Part shown: positions 39,483 to 48,374 of the stretch, piece after piece
How the letters are laid out: the number at the start of each line of letters is the position of its first letter
Numbering within the stretch: position 1 is the stretch's first letter
NCBI RefSeq assembly: GCF_900109735.1
Contig: NZ_FOAS01000002.1
Location: forward strand, 124,001-188,000
Direction: 5' to 3'
Source of the DNA: Atopomonas hussainii
GTDB lineage: Bacteria > Pseudomonadota > Gammaproteobacteria > Pseudomonadales > Pseudomonadaceae
Length of the DNA stretch: 64,000 nucleotides
Translations under genes and position numbers: made by a program
The notes under the pieces: generated by a model
The model's input: the letters and a program-made list of their open reading frames with translations, nothing else
The model's database searches: none
Told to the model about the DNA's origin: nothing

Positions 39483-41156
39483 ATGGAAACCTTACCCTTG
39501 GCGAAGTTTCGCCAGCAAGTCGAACAACACCCCGAGCGTGTTTGGTTGCGTCAGCCGCGCGCCGGGCAGCTGCTGAACCTGCGCTGGCAAGATGTCGATG
39601 AGCAAGCCCGCCGCCTAGCCGCAGCCTTACAGGCAATGGGCTGCGCACCCGGCGACCGCGTGGCGATTTGGGGTAAGAACTGCGCCGAGTGGTTTATCAG
39701 CGATTTGGCCATCATGATGGCTGGCTTGGTCAGCGTGCCGCTGTACCCGGCGCAGTCGGCCACCGGCTTGCGTTATGTGCTGGAGCACTCCAAGACCAAG
39801 GTGCTGATTATTGGTCGCTTGGATGACCTGCCGGATTTAAACAGTGCCGTGCCCGAACAGGTGATCCGCATCGCCATGCCGCTGTGTGATCTGCCTAGCC
39901 AGCATGATTGGGCCACTTTGCAAGCCAAGTACGCAGCTCTGCCGTTGGCGCAGCTACACCAGCAAAGCGCGGAAGAACTGGCGACGATTGTGTATACCTC
40001 AGGCACCACAGGTAACCCCAAAGGCGTGATGCACAGCCCGCGCACTATGGCCTTTGCCGCTGCGCAGGCGGTGGCGCATATGCAGATTAACGAAGACGAT
40101 CGCTTCTTCTCTTATTTGCCGCTAAGCCATGTGGCCGAGCGTTTTATGGTGGAAATGGCCAGCCTGTTTAGCGGCGCCCCGGTGAGCTTTGCCGAGTCGC
40201 TGGAGACCTTTGCCGATGACCTGCGCGATGTGCAGCCGACGGTGTTCTTCTCTGTACCGCGTTTGTGGACGCGCTTTCAGCAAGGCGTGCTGGAGAAAAT
40301 GCCTGCCGCCAAGCTGGATAAACTGCTCAAGCTGCCGCTGATTAATCGACTGGTAGCACGCAAAATTCGCCAAGCGCTGGGGCTTAATGCGGCGCGCATC
40401 ATGATCACCGGTGCCGCGCCGATCTCGCGCAGCTTGCTTACGTGGTACGCGCGCTTAGGCCTGCACCTCAACGAAGGCTATGGCATGAGCGAAAACATGG
40501 CCTATGGCTGCTTTAACCTGCCGGGGCAGATTCGCCATGGCACCGTGGGCAAGGCCATGCCGAATAACGAAGTGCGTATCAGCGAGACTGGCGAAATTCT
40601 GTTCCGCAGCCGCGCCTTGATGCAGGGCTATTACCTAGAGCCAGAAAAGACCGCCGAAACCTTGATAGACGGCTGGCTGCACACCGGCGATAAAGGCGAG
40701 CTGGATAGCGACGGCTACCTAACCATTACTGGTCGGGTGAAAGACATCTTCAAAACCAGCAAAGGCAAGTATGTAGCCCCAGCGCCGATTGAAGGCTTGC
40801 TGGCTGCGTCAGAGCTCATTGAGCAAGTCTGTTTGCTCGGTAGCGGCATGGATCAACCGGTGGCCTTGTTGGAGCTGGCGCCAGCCACTGGCGAGCTGGC
40901 GCAGGCCGAGATTGAACAGCGCCTAAGCGAACACCTAGGCCACGTCAATCGTCAGCTATTGGCCCACGAGCGGGTGCGCTTTGCCTATGTGGTCAGCCAG
41001 CCGTGGACGATTGATAACGGCTGCATGACGCCGACGTTAAAGATTCGCCGTAATCATTTAGAAAGCCTGTTTGCCGAATCGCTCGCTGCGCTTAAGCCCG
41101 AGCAGCCGGTACTCTGGCAAGCGCAACACACACAAAAGATCGGAGAGCCGGCATGA
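39483..41156 (+). CDS. Long-chain acyl-CoA synthetase (AMP-forming)
   Basis: A 557-residue member of the AMP-forming ligase superfamily that activates a carboxylic acid to its CoA thioester. Motifs are IVYTSGTTGNPKGVMHSPRT (P loop), EGYGMSENMAYGCFNLPGQ, GWLHTGDKGELDSDGYLTIT and GRVKDIFKTSKGKYVAPAPI. The last places it near the FadD/FACL (long- or branched-chain) group. It overlaps the next gene (CoA-transferase) by four bases, so the two act together: probably activation of a branched or unusual acid followed by CoA transfer or epimerisation. The ribosome site is weak (AGGCCGCGG). Confidence 0.88.
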   Translation: METLPLAKFRQQVEQHPERVWLRQPRAGQLLNLRWQDVDEQARRLAAALQAMGCAPGDRVAIWGKNCAEWFISDLAIMMAGLVSVPLYPAQSATGLRYVLEHSKTKVLIIGRLDDLPDLNSAVPEQVIRIAMPLCDLPSQHDWATLQAKYAALPLAQLHQQSAEELATIVYTSGTTGNPKGVMHSPRTMAFAAAQAVAHMQINEDDRFFSYLPLSHVAERFMVEMASLFSGAPVSFAESLETFADDLRDVQPTVFFSVPRLWTRFQQGVLEKMPAAKLDKLLKLPLINRLVARKIRQALGLNAARIMITGAAPISRSLLTWYARLGLHLNEGYGMSENMAYGCFNLPGQIRHGTVGKAMPNNEVRISETGEILFRSRALMQGYYLEPEKTAETLIDGWLHTGDKGELDSDGYLTITGRVKDIFKTSKGKYVAPAPIEGLLAASELIEQVCLLGSGMDQPVALLELAPATGELAQAEIEQRLSEHLGHVNRQLLAHERVRFAYVVSQPWTIDNGCMTPTLKIRRNHLESLFAESLAALKPEQPVLWQAQHTQKIGEPA

Positions 41157-42340
41157 GTGCGCCGCTTGCAGGGTTAAAAGTATTGGATTTTTCCACCTTG
41201 TTGCCGGGGCCGTTTGCCTCGATGTTGCTGGCGGATATGGGCGCTGAGGTGCTGCGCATCGAATCGCCCACGCGGATGGATTTGCTCCGCGTGCTACCAC
41301 CGCACGATCGCGGTACTTCGGCCAGCCATGCTTATCTCAACCGCAATAAGCGCTCGCTGGCGCTGGACTTAAAAAAGCCGGCGGCCATCGAGGTGGTTAA
41401 GCAGTTGGTGGCTGAGTACGACATCGTGCTCGATCAGTTCCGCCCCGGGGTAATGGATAAGCTCGGCATCGGCTATGCGGCACTAAAAGCGGTCAACCCG
41501 CAGCTAATTTACTGCGCGATTACCGGCTACGGGCAAACCGGGCCGTATAAAGATCGCGCCGGGCATGACATTAACTACTTAGCCCTCTCGGGCAGCAGTG
41601 CCTACACCGGCCGAAAAGACAGCGGCCCACTGCCGCTGGGCCTACAAGTGGCGGATGTGGCCGGTGGCTCGCTGCACGGGGTGATCGGCATTCTGGCCGC
41701 GGTGGTTAAGCGCCAAGCCAGCGGGCAGGGCGACTTTATCGACATCAGCATGACCGACTGCGCCTTCAGCCTGAATGCCATGAGCGCCGCCGGTTATTTG
41801 GCCGCAGGCCAAGAGCCTGAGCGCGAAGGCCATGCGCTGAATGGCGGCAGCTTCTATGACTATTACCAAGCCCGCGATGGCCAATGGTTTGCGGTGGGCA
41901 GTTTAGAGCCACAATTTATGCAGCAACTGTGCGCTGCACTGGGTAAGCCAGAGCTGGCCAAGCAAGGACTGGATCAGCGCCCTGAGGTGCAACAAGCGCT
42001 GAAAGCCGCGATTGCCGAAGCGTTTGCCGAGCATGACGGCAGTCACTGGCAGCAGGTGTTTGCGCCGTTGGACGCTTGCGTTGAACCGGTGCTGAGCTTT
42101 GCCGAGGCTTGCAAACATCCGCAACTGAAAGCCCGCGAGCTGACCCAGTCGGTGCCGCTCAAGGCCGGCAGTAGCGAGGTGCAAACACAGCTAGCCTGCC
42201 CGATTCGCTTTGCCGAGCCCTTGCCCGCAGCGCGTTTTGCTGGTGCTGCTTTAGGTGCGCATGGCGCTGAGGTGCTTGCTGAGCTGGGCTTAACAGAGGT
42301 GCAGATTGCCCAGCTGCGTGCCGACAAGGTACTCGCCTAA
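41153..42340 (+). CDS. CaiB/BaiF (family III) CoA-transferase, alpha-methylacyl-CoA racemase-like
   Basis: A 395-residue family III CoA-transferase. The N-terminus LKVLDFSTLLPGPFASMLLA and then MGAEVLRIESP are the family signature. AGHDINYLALSG and the catalytic Asp segment DISMTDCAFSLNA resemble alpha-methylacyl-CoA racemases, which invert the alpha-methyl centre of branched acyl-CoAs for beta-oxidation. Translational overlap with the acyl-CoA ligase (ATGA) supports a joint role in methyl-branched fatty acid or isoprenoid acid breakdown (inference). A formyl- or succinyl-CoA transferase activity cannot be excluded. Confidence 0.88.
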   Translation: MSAPLAGLKVLDFSTLLPGPFASMLLADMGAEVLRIESPTRMDLLRVLPPHDRGTSASHAYLNRNKRSLALDLKKPAAIEVVKQLVAEYDIVLDQFRPGVMDKLGIGYAALKAVNPQLIYCAITGYGQTGPYKDRAGHDINYLALSGSSAYTGRKDSGPLPLGLQVADVAGGSLHGVIGILAAVVKRQASGQGDFIDISMTDCAFSLNAMSAAGYLAAGQEPEREGHALNGGSFYDYYQARDGQWFAVGSLEPQFMQQLCAALGKPELAKQGLDQRPEVQQALKAAIAEAFAEHDGSHWQQVFAPLDACVEPVLSFAEACKHPQLKARELTQSVPLKAGSSEVQTQLACPIRFAEPLPAARFAGAALGAHGAEVLAELGLTEVQIAQLRADKVLA

Positions 42341-42381
42341 CGCCTGTGTTAGCGTGGGCCGCATAACAAGGCGGAGTTTCT

Positions 42382-43389
42382 ATGGCAACGCGGCCCATGC
42401 TTGGCTTCATTTATGTGCTTAAGGCGCTGCAAACGCTGGGCGAGCCTGTGGAGCGCGTATTGGCCGAGCGTGGTTTGGCGCTGGAGCAACTCGACCCCGC
42501 TGGGCAAATCAGCCGGCAATTAGAACTGGCGATTCTCAGCGACTTAGCGCCGAATCTGCGTGACCCCGGTTGCGGCCTAGCCGTGGGCGATGAATACCGC
42601 TTTGCCGGTTACGGCGTGCTCAGCATGCTGCTGATGACCTGCACCAATCTGCTGGAAGCCGTGCAGCTCGGCGTGCGCTTTCAGCAGCTGACTTACCTGT
42701 ATTGCCAACTGCGCTTTGTGCCCGGTCGCGAGAGCAGCCAGCTGCTGCTCGAACCTGCTGGGCTACCGGAGGCACTGCTGCGCTTTCGCGTCGATGCGGA
42801 AATGGCCGGCACCTTGCGCTTGGTGAAAGACTTAACTGCCTTGCTGGGGGTGACGGTGCCGCTAGAGTCGGTGCAGCTACCTTACGCTAAGCCGGCGGAT
42901 GCCGCGCGTTACCCGACGTTTTTTGCCTGCCCCGTGCAGTTTGGCTGTGCCACTGCCGGTTTTACCGTGAGCAATAGCGCGCTGCGTCATAGCCTACCGG
43001 TGGCTGATCGAAGCGGGCATAGCCTGTATCTGCAACAGTGCGAGCAGCTCTTGGCGGCGCAAATGCAATCGGCGCAGTACTGGCGCGATCAGGTGCTGGC
43101 GCACTTGAGTGTGTTTCAGGGCCAATACCCGGATGCCGATCAGGTCGCGGCCAGCTTAGGCCTCAGCGGTCGTAGCTTGCGTCGCTACTTGGCCGAAGAA
43201 GGAGTGAGCTTTCGCGAGCTGCTGGCGCAAGCACGGCGCTATAAAGCAGAGCAGTTGCTGCTACGCAGCCAGCACAGTGTTGAACAAATCGCCGCGCAGC
43301 TGGGCTACAGCGAGCCGGCGGCGTTTATTCATGCCTTTAAACGCTGGACGGGCAGCACGCCCTATCAGTTTCGCCTTCAGGCGCGGTAA
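42382..43389 (+). CDS. AraC-family transcriptional regulator (downstream of the CoA-transferase)
   Basis: A 335-residue regulator of the same architecture as the one at 38299-39297. Its N-terminal effector domain includes GDEYRFAGYGVLSMLLMTCT and LGVRFQQLTYLYCQLRFV. Its C-terminal DNA-binding domain has VAASLGLSGRSLRRYLAEEG and VEQIAAQLGYSEPAAFIHAF, then KRWTGSTPYQFR. GGAG precedes the ATG. It follows the ligase and transferase genes after 41 bases and probably controls them. Its last 13 bases overlap the end of the convergent tetR-type gene. Confidence 0.87.
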   Translation: MATRPMLGFIYVLKALQTLGEPVERVLAERGLALEQLDPAGQISRQLELAILSDLAPNLRDPGCGLAVGDEYRFAGYGVLSMLLMTCTNLLEAVQLGVRFQQLTYLYCQLRFVPGRESSQLLLEPAGLPEALLRFRVDAEMAGTLRLVKDLTALLGVTVPLESVQLPYAKPADAARYPTFFACPVQFGCATAGFTVSNSALRHSLPVADRSGHSLYLQQCEQLLAAQMQSAQYWRDQVLAHLSVFQGQYPDADQVAASLGLSGRSLRRYLAEEGVSFRELLAQARRYKAEQLLLRSQHSVEQIAAQLGYSEPAAFIHAFKRWTGSTPYQFRLQAR

Positions 43390-44012
43390 GCCTTTAAGAA
43401 CAGCTCAAGCGCTGCGTCGATGTGCTCTTGCTCATGGGGCAGGGCAGGGGTGTCGAGGCAGCCCGTTAGCACGCGCATATGGTTGAGCCCCTTCACCAAG
43501 CAAAAGAACTGATCGGCGGCTTGGGCTGGGTCGGCAATCTGTAATTGCTGGGCGGCGCAGGCGTCACGCAGCAGGCGCTCAAGCTCCATGATCAAACGCT
43601 TGGGGCCGGCGTCGAAAAACAGCTGCGCGAGGCGATTGTCTTTCTGCGAGGCAGCCACAATCAGGCGGTGCAGCTGAATGGCCTCGGGGTCGTAAATCAG
43701 GCTGACCACCGCATAGGCAATGTTGCGCAGCTGCTGCTCAATGCTTTGCTCGGGCTTGTAGTTAAACAGCTCGGAGGGCATTTGCGTTTCGCAGTGCGAG
43801 CGCACGGCGTGGCTGAACAGGGTGTCCTTGTCATTGAAGTGGCTGTACAGGGTCAGTTTGGACACCCCAGCGCTCTGGGCAATCGCGTCCATACTGGTGG
43901 CGTCATAGCCTTGGCTTAAGAACAGACATTTGGCGGCGTCCAGCACGGCCTGCTTCTTTTCCAGATCCTTTGGCCGACCTGGCTTCTGACGTGGCTTTTT
44001 TGTCTTGTTCAT
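43377..44012 (-). CDS. TetR-family repressor of the RND efflux operon
   Basis: A 211-residue TetR/AcrR regulator. The helix-turn-helix is MDAIAQSAGVSKLTLYSHFN, followed by DKDTLFSHAV, preceded by a basic N-terminal tail (KTKKPRQKPGRPKDLEKKQA). The ligand domain (residues 80-211) is helical. It is divergent from the RND adaptor gene, and a palindrome suited to a TetR protein (TATACT-N4-AGTATA) lies between the two starts, so repression of the pump and of itself is likely. Its 3' end overlaps the AraC gene tail to tail. Confidence 0.9.
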   Translation of the reverse strand: MNKTKKPRQKPGRPKDLEKKQAVLDAAKCLFLSQGYDATSMDAIAQSAGVSKLTLYSHFNDKDTLFSHAVRSHCETQMPSELFNYKPEQSIEQQLRNIAYAVVSLIYDPEAIQLHRLIVAASQKDNRLAQLFFDAGPKRLIMELERLLRDACAAQQLQIADPAQAADQFFCLVKGLNHMRVLTGCLDTPALPHEQEHIDAALELFLKAYRA

Positions 44013-44053
44013 GCTTTTGTCTAAAACTGGACTGATGGGTTTTGTAATCTTAG

Positions 44054-44069
44054 TATACTCGCCAGTATA
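44054..44069. promoter_or_regulatory. Putative TetR operator
   Basis: TATACT, four bases (CGCC), then AGTATA form a perfect inverted repeat in the 92-base gap between the tetR-type gene and the efflux adaptor gene. TATACT on either strand also resembles a -10 element, so bound repressor would block both promoters. Confidence 0.72.
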
Positions 44070-44104
44070 AATAATCCCGAAACTTAGTTGGGAAGCGCAG
44101 CGAA

Positions 44105-45235
44105 ATGTTTAAGTCCATGTTACCCCGTCTGGCGAAAGCCGGTGCTGTTACCTCACTGGCCTTGTTAGTGGCGGCCTGCGGCCAAGAAGAAGTGGTCGAG
44201 AAGCAGGTCCGTCCGGCGATTTTTGTTCAGCCCGTGCCCAGTGGCGGCGTGCTGGAAACCTATCCCGGCGAAGTTCGCGCCCGTTACGAGCCCGAGCTGG
44301 CCTTCCGCATTGGCGGCAAAGTAGCGCGCCGTTTAGTCGAAGTTGGCGAGCGGGTGAAGAAAGACCAACCGCTGGCTGAACTGAGTGCTGAAGACGTCAA
44401 CCTGCGTCTGCAAGCCGCGCAAGCTCAGCTGGCGGCTGCCGAGGCAGACATGAGCTTGGCGCGCTCCGAGCGCGACCGCTACGGCAAGCTGGTGTCGCGT
44501 CAGTTGGTTAGCCGATCGCAGTTTGAGAACGCCGAGAATGTCTACAAAGCCGCCGCTGCGCGCGTTAAGCAAATGCGTGCCGAGCTGGATGTGGCGAAAA
44601 ATCAAAACGACTACGCCATTCTGCGCTCGCCGAGCGACGGGGTGATTTCGCGCCGTTTGGTCGAGTCTGGCCAAGTGGTCGGCGCGGGGCAAACCGTGTT
44701 CACCTTGGCCACCGATGGCGAGCGTGAAGTATCCATCAACCTGCCGGAGCAAGGCATCGAGGCCTTTAAGCTTGGTCAAGAAGTGGGCGTGGAGCTGTGG
44801 ACTAAGCCCGGTAAGCGCTTTATCGGCAAGCTGCGTGAGCTAGCCCCAGCGGCGGACCCGGTGACCCGAACCTACGCGGCACGCGTGGCGTTTTCTGACA
44901 ACCAAGTGCCGGCGGAACTCGGCCAGAGTGCGCGGGTGTACTTCTTAATCGGTGAGAGCGCCGGCCTTGCCGTGCCGCTGTCGGCGGTGAGCGCCGAAGA
45001 GGGCGCGGCCTACGTGTTTGTGCTCGATGCGCAAACCTCTACCGTGAAGAAAACTCCGGTGCGCTTAGGCGCCTTTAGTGAGCGCTTAGTGCCGGTACTG
45101 GAAGGCTTGAGCGCGGCCGATTACGTGGTTGCTGCCGGCGTGCAATTGCTGCGCGATGGCTTAGAGGTCAAGCCGATTGACCGCGAGAATCGCCCGCTGA
45201 ATGTCAGCGGCCCCGCCACGGTTGGCGAGGAATAA
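44105..45235 (+). CDS. RND efflux periplasmic adaptor (membrane fusion) lipoprotein
   Basis: Links the inner-membrane pump to an outer-membrane channel. It has 376 residues. A lipoprotein signal ends at Cys25 (ALLVAACGQ). The mature protein has the adaptor order: barrel/lipoyl parts (AFRIGGKVARRLVEVGERVK), a helical hairpin (about residues 95-165) and VIRSP-like ILRSPSDGVISRRLVESGQ, then the beta-barrel domain (TRTYAARVAFSD). It belongs near the TriA/VexI-like group. The pump gene follows after 3 bases. It is controlled by the divergent TetR protein. Confidence 0.91.
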   Translation: MFKSMLPRLAKAGAVTSLALLVAACGQEEVVEKQVRPAIFVQPVPSGGVLETYPGEVRARYEPELAFRIGGKVARRLVEVGERVKKDQPLAELSAEDVNLRLQAAQAQLAAAEADMSLARSERDRYGKLVSRQLVSRSQFENAENVYKAAAARVKQMRAELDVAKNQNDYAILRSPSDGVISRRLVESGQVVGAGQTVFTLATDGEREVSINLPEQGIEAFKLGQEVGVELWTKPGKRFIGKLRELAPAADPVTRTYAARVAFSDNQVPAELGQSARVYFLIGESAGLAVPLSAVSAEEGAAYVFVLDAQTSTVKKTPVRLGAFSERLVPVLEGLSAADYVVAAGVQLLRDGLEVKPIDRENRPLNVSGPATVGEE

Positions 45236-45238
45236 GCT

Positions 45239-48200
45239 ATGTCGCGTTTTAACTTATCCGCCTGGGCGCTGCGTAACCGCGAGTTAGTGCGCTACCTGAT
45301 GGTGCTGTTGGCGCTGGCCGGCTTCTTTGCTTACGACCGCTTAGGGCAGAGCGAAGACCCGCCCTTTACCTTTAAGGCCATGGTGGTGCGTACCATTTGG
45401 CCGGGTGCCAGTGCTGAGGATGTGTCGCGGCAAGTGACCGAGCGCATCGAGAAGAAGCTGATGGAAACCGGCGACTTCGATAAGATCATTTCCTTTTCGC
45501 GCCCCGGTGAGTCGCAAGTCACCTTTATCGCCCGCGACGATATGCACTCGCGGGACATTCCCGAGCTTTGGTACCAAATCCGCAAAAAGGTTAATGACAT
45601 TCGGCACACTTTGCCGCGCGAGGCGGTCGGGCCATTCTTTAACGATGAGTTCGGCACCACCTACGGCAATATCTACGCCTTGGGTGGCGAAGGCTTCGAC
45701 TACGCAGTGCTGAAAGATTACGCCGACCGTCTGCAGCTGCACCTGCAGCGGGTGAAAGATGTCGGCAAGGTCGAGATTCTTGGCCTGCAAGACGAGAAAA
45801 TCTGGATCGAACTGTCCAACGTGAAAATGGCCACCTTAGGCCTGCCGCTGGCCGCCGTGCAGCAAGCGTTGGAGCAGCAAAACGCCGTGGCCTCATCGGG
45901 CTACTTTGAAACTCCCAGCGACCGGATTCACTTGCGCGTGTCGGGGCGTTTCTCCTCGGTGGAAGAAATCGAGCAGTTCCCCATTCGCTTTGGCGAGCGC
46001 ACCTTCCGCATTGCCGATGTTGCCAAGGTGTACCGCGGCTTTGCCGATCCGCCAGCGCCGCGCGTGCGCTTTATGGGTGAGGACGCGCTGGCCATTGCCG
46101 TATCGATGAAAAACGGCGGCGACATCCTGCGCTTGGGTGAAGCGCTGGAAGGCGAGTTTGCCCGTCTGCAAGAAACCCTGCCGGTGGGCATGACGCTGGC
46201 CAAAGTATCCGACCAGCCGGCGGCGGTAAAAACCGGCGTGGGTGAGTTCGTTCGCGTGCTGTTTGAAGCAGTGGCGATCGTGCTGCTGGTGAGCTTCTTC
46301 TCGCTCGGTAAGCGCGCCGGTTTGGTGGTGGCGTTGTCCATCCCACTGGTGTTGGCGATGACGTTTGCGCTGATGTACTACTTCAACATCGGCCTGCACA
46401 AAATCTCCCTCGGCGCCTTGGTGCTGGCGCTCGGGCTCTTGGTGGATGACGCCATCATTGCCGTGGAGATGATGTCGATCAAAATGGAGCAAGGCTTTAG
46501 TCGTCTTAAAGCCGCCAGCTATGCCTGGAGCAGCACGGCCTTCCCGATGCTCACCGGCACCTTGATTACCGCCGCAGGCTTCTTGCCGATTGCCACCGCG
46601 CAGTCCGGCACTGGCGAATACACTCGCTCGATCTTCCAAGTGGTGACCATCGCCTTGATCGTCTCGTGGATTGCCGCCGTGGTGTTCGTGCCGTACTTGG
46701 GCGACCGCCTGCTGCCGGATATGACCAAACTGCATGACGGCAAAGAGCACGACCCCTACGGCACGCCGTTTTATCAGCGCTTCCGCCGCTTGGTGGGCTG
46801 GTGTGTGGAAAACCGCTTTAAGGTGATCATGATTACCGTGGGCCTGTTTGTGCTTTCGGTGGTGGGCTTTAAGTATGTGCAGCAGCAGTTCTTCCCCGCC
46901 TCGGCGCGCCTTGAGGTGATGGTTGACCTTAAGCTCAGCGAAGGCAGCTCGCTGAAGGCCACCGAAGAACAGGTGCATAAGCTCGAAGCCATGCTCAAAG
47001 AGCAAAAAGGCATCGACAACTATGTGGCTTACGTGGGTACCGGTTCGCCGCGCTTCTATCTGCCGTTGGATCAACAACTGCCGGCAGCCAGCTTTGCCCA
47101 AGTGGTGGTGCTAACCGATTCGCTGGAGAGTCGCGAACGCTTGCGCTTGTGGCTGATTGAAACCTTGCGTGAAGAGTTCCCCGATGTGCGCACCCGTGTG
47201 AGCCGTTTGGAAAACGGCCCGCCGGTAGGCTATCCGGTGCAGTTCCGCGTGGCCGGTGAACATATCGAAACCGTGCGTGCGCTGGCCCGCCAAGTGGCTG
47301 ACAAGGTGCGTGACAACCCGCACGTCAGCAATGTGCACTTGGATTGGGAAGAGCCGAGCAAGGTGATCCGCCTCAACGTCGACCAAGACCGTGCCCGTGC
47401 CTTGGGTGTGAGCACGCAGAACCTGTCGAACTTCCTGCAAAGCGCCATCACCGGCGCCACGGTCAGTCAGTACCGTGAAGGCAATGAGCTGATCGATATC
47501 GTGCTGCGTGGCCCGGAGAAAGAACGTCGCGAGCTGGAGCTGTTATCGAGCTTGGCGATTCCGACCGAGAGCAACCGTAGCGTCTCGCTGGGGCAAATCG
47601 CCACGCTGGAATATGGCTTTGAAGAAGGCATTATCTGGCGCCGCAACCGCCTGCCGACCGTGACCATCCGTGGTGACATCTATGGCGAAGTGCAGCCGGC
47701 CACTGTGGTGAACGAAGTCATGCCGCGCTTGGCCGATGTGCAGGCGCAGCTGCCTAGCGGTTACCTGCTGACGGTGGGCGGCACGGTGGAAGACTCGCAG
47801 CGTGGCCAAGGTTCGGTCGTCGCCGGTGTGCCGCTGTTTATCGTGGTGGTGCTGACCTTGCTGATGATGCAGCTGAAGAGCTTCTCGCGCGTGCTGATGG
47901 TGTTCCTCACCGCGCCGCTGGGCTTGATCGGCGTGACGCTGTTCTTGTTGTTGTTCCAGCAGCCGTTTGGCTTCGTGGCCATGCTTGGCACCATCGCCTT
48001 GTCGGGCATGATCATGCGTAACTCGGTGATCTTGGTCGACCAGATCGAGCAGGACGTGAAAGACGGCCTAAGCCGCTACCAAGCCACCATCGAGGCCACC
48101 GTGCGGCGCTTCCGCCCCATCGTGCTGACGGCCTTGGCGGCGGTACTGGCGATGATCCCGCTGTCACGCAGCGTGTTCTTCGGCCCCATGGCCGTGGCGA

Positions 48201-48292
48201 TTATGGGCGGCTTGATTGTCGCCACGGCGCTGACCTTGTTGTTCCTGCCGGCCTTGTATGCCGCGTGGTTTAGGGTCAAGCCCGAGCATTAA
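45239..48292 (+). CDS. RND efflux inner-membrane pump (TriC/VexK-like)
   Basis: Proton-driven drug/detergent exporter of the HAE RND family, 1017 residues. It has 12 membrane helices with two large periplasmic loops. The proton-relay helix 4 is LGALVLALGLLVDDAIIAVE, with the paired Asp residues. Other family marks are TIWPGASAEDVSRQVTERIE, GTLITAAGFLPIATAQSGTG and, in the second half, GMIMRNSVILVDQIEQDV. The N-terminus MSRFNLSAWALRNREL is typical of the TriC/VexK branch. No outer-membrane factor gene is adjacent, so it must borrow a TolC/OpmH-like channel. A perfect 16-base-stem terminator follows. Confidence 0.93.
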   Translation: MSRFNLSAWALRNRELVRYLMVLLALAGFFAYDRLGQSEDPPFTFKAMVVRTIWPGASAEDVSRQVTERIEKKLMETGDFDKIISFSRPGESQVTFIARDDMHSRDIPELWYQIRKKVNDIRHTLPREAVGPFFNDEFGTTYGNIYALGGEGFDYAVLKDYADRLQLHLQRVKDVGKVEILGLQDEKIWIELSNVKMATLGLPLAAVQQALEQQNAVASSGYFETPSDRIHLRVSGRFSSVEEIEQFPIRFGERTFRIADVAKVYRGFADPPAPRVRFMGEDALAIAVSMKNGGDILRLGEALEGEFARLQETLPVGMTLAKVSDQPAAVKTGVGEFVRVLFEAVAIVLLVSFFSLGKRAGLVVALSIPLVLAMTFALMYYFNIGLHKISLGALVLALGLLVDDAIIAVEMMSIKMEQGFSRLKAASYAWSSTAFPMLTGTLITAAGFLPIATAQSGTGEYTRSIFQVVTIALIVSWIAAVVFVPYLGDRLLPDMTKLHDGKEHDPYGTPFYQRFRRLVGWCVENRFKVIMITVGLFVLSVVGFKYVQQQFFPASARLEVMVDLKLSEGSSLKATEEQVHKLEAMLKEQKGIDNYVAYVGTGSPRFYLPLDQQLPAASFAQVVVLTDSLESRERLRLWLIETLREEFPDVRTRVSRLENGPPVGYPVQFRVAGEHIETVRALARQVADKVRDNPHVSNVHLDWEEPSKVIRLNVDQDRARALGVSTQNLSNFLQSAITGATVSQYREGNELIDIVLRGPEKERRELELLSSLAIPTESNRSVSLGQIATLEYGFEEGIIWRRNRLPTVTIRGDIYGEVQPATVVNEVMPRLADVQAQLPSGYLLTVGGTVEDSQRGQGSVVAGVPLFIVVVLTLLMMQLKSFSRVLMVFLTAPLGLIGVTLFLLLFQQPFGFVAMLGTIALSGMIMRNSVILVDQIEQDVKDGLSRYQATIEATVRRFRPIVLTALAAVLAMIPLSRSVFFGPMAVAIMGGLIVATALTLLFLPALYAAWFRVKPEH

Positions 48293-48306
48293 TCGGCACG
48301 CAAGGT

Positions 48307-48342
48307 AAAACACAAACCCCGCTTTGGCGGGGTTTGTGTTTT
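48307..48342 (+). terminator. Strong terminator after the RND operon
   Basis: AAAACACAAACCCCGC (48307-48322) and GCGGGGTTTGTGTTTT (48327-48342) form a perfect 16-base stem with loop TTTG, ending in Ts. Confidence 0.93.
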
Positions 48343-48374
48343 AGAATCGCCGCAAGTTGGTTTGAGGAGTGTGC

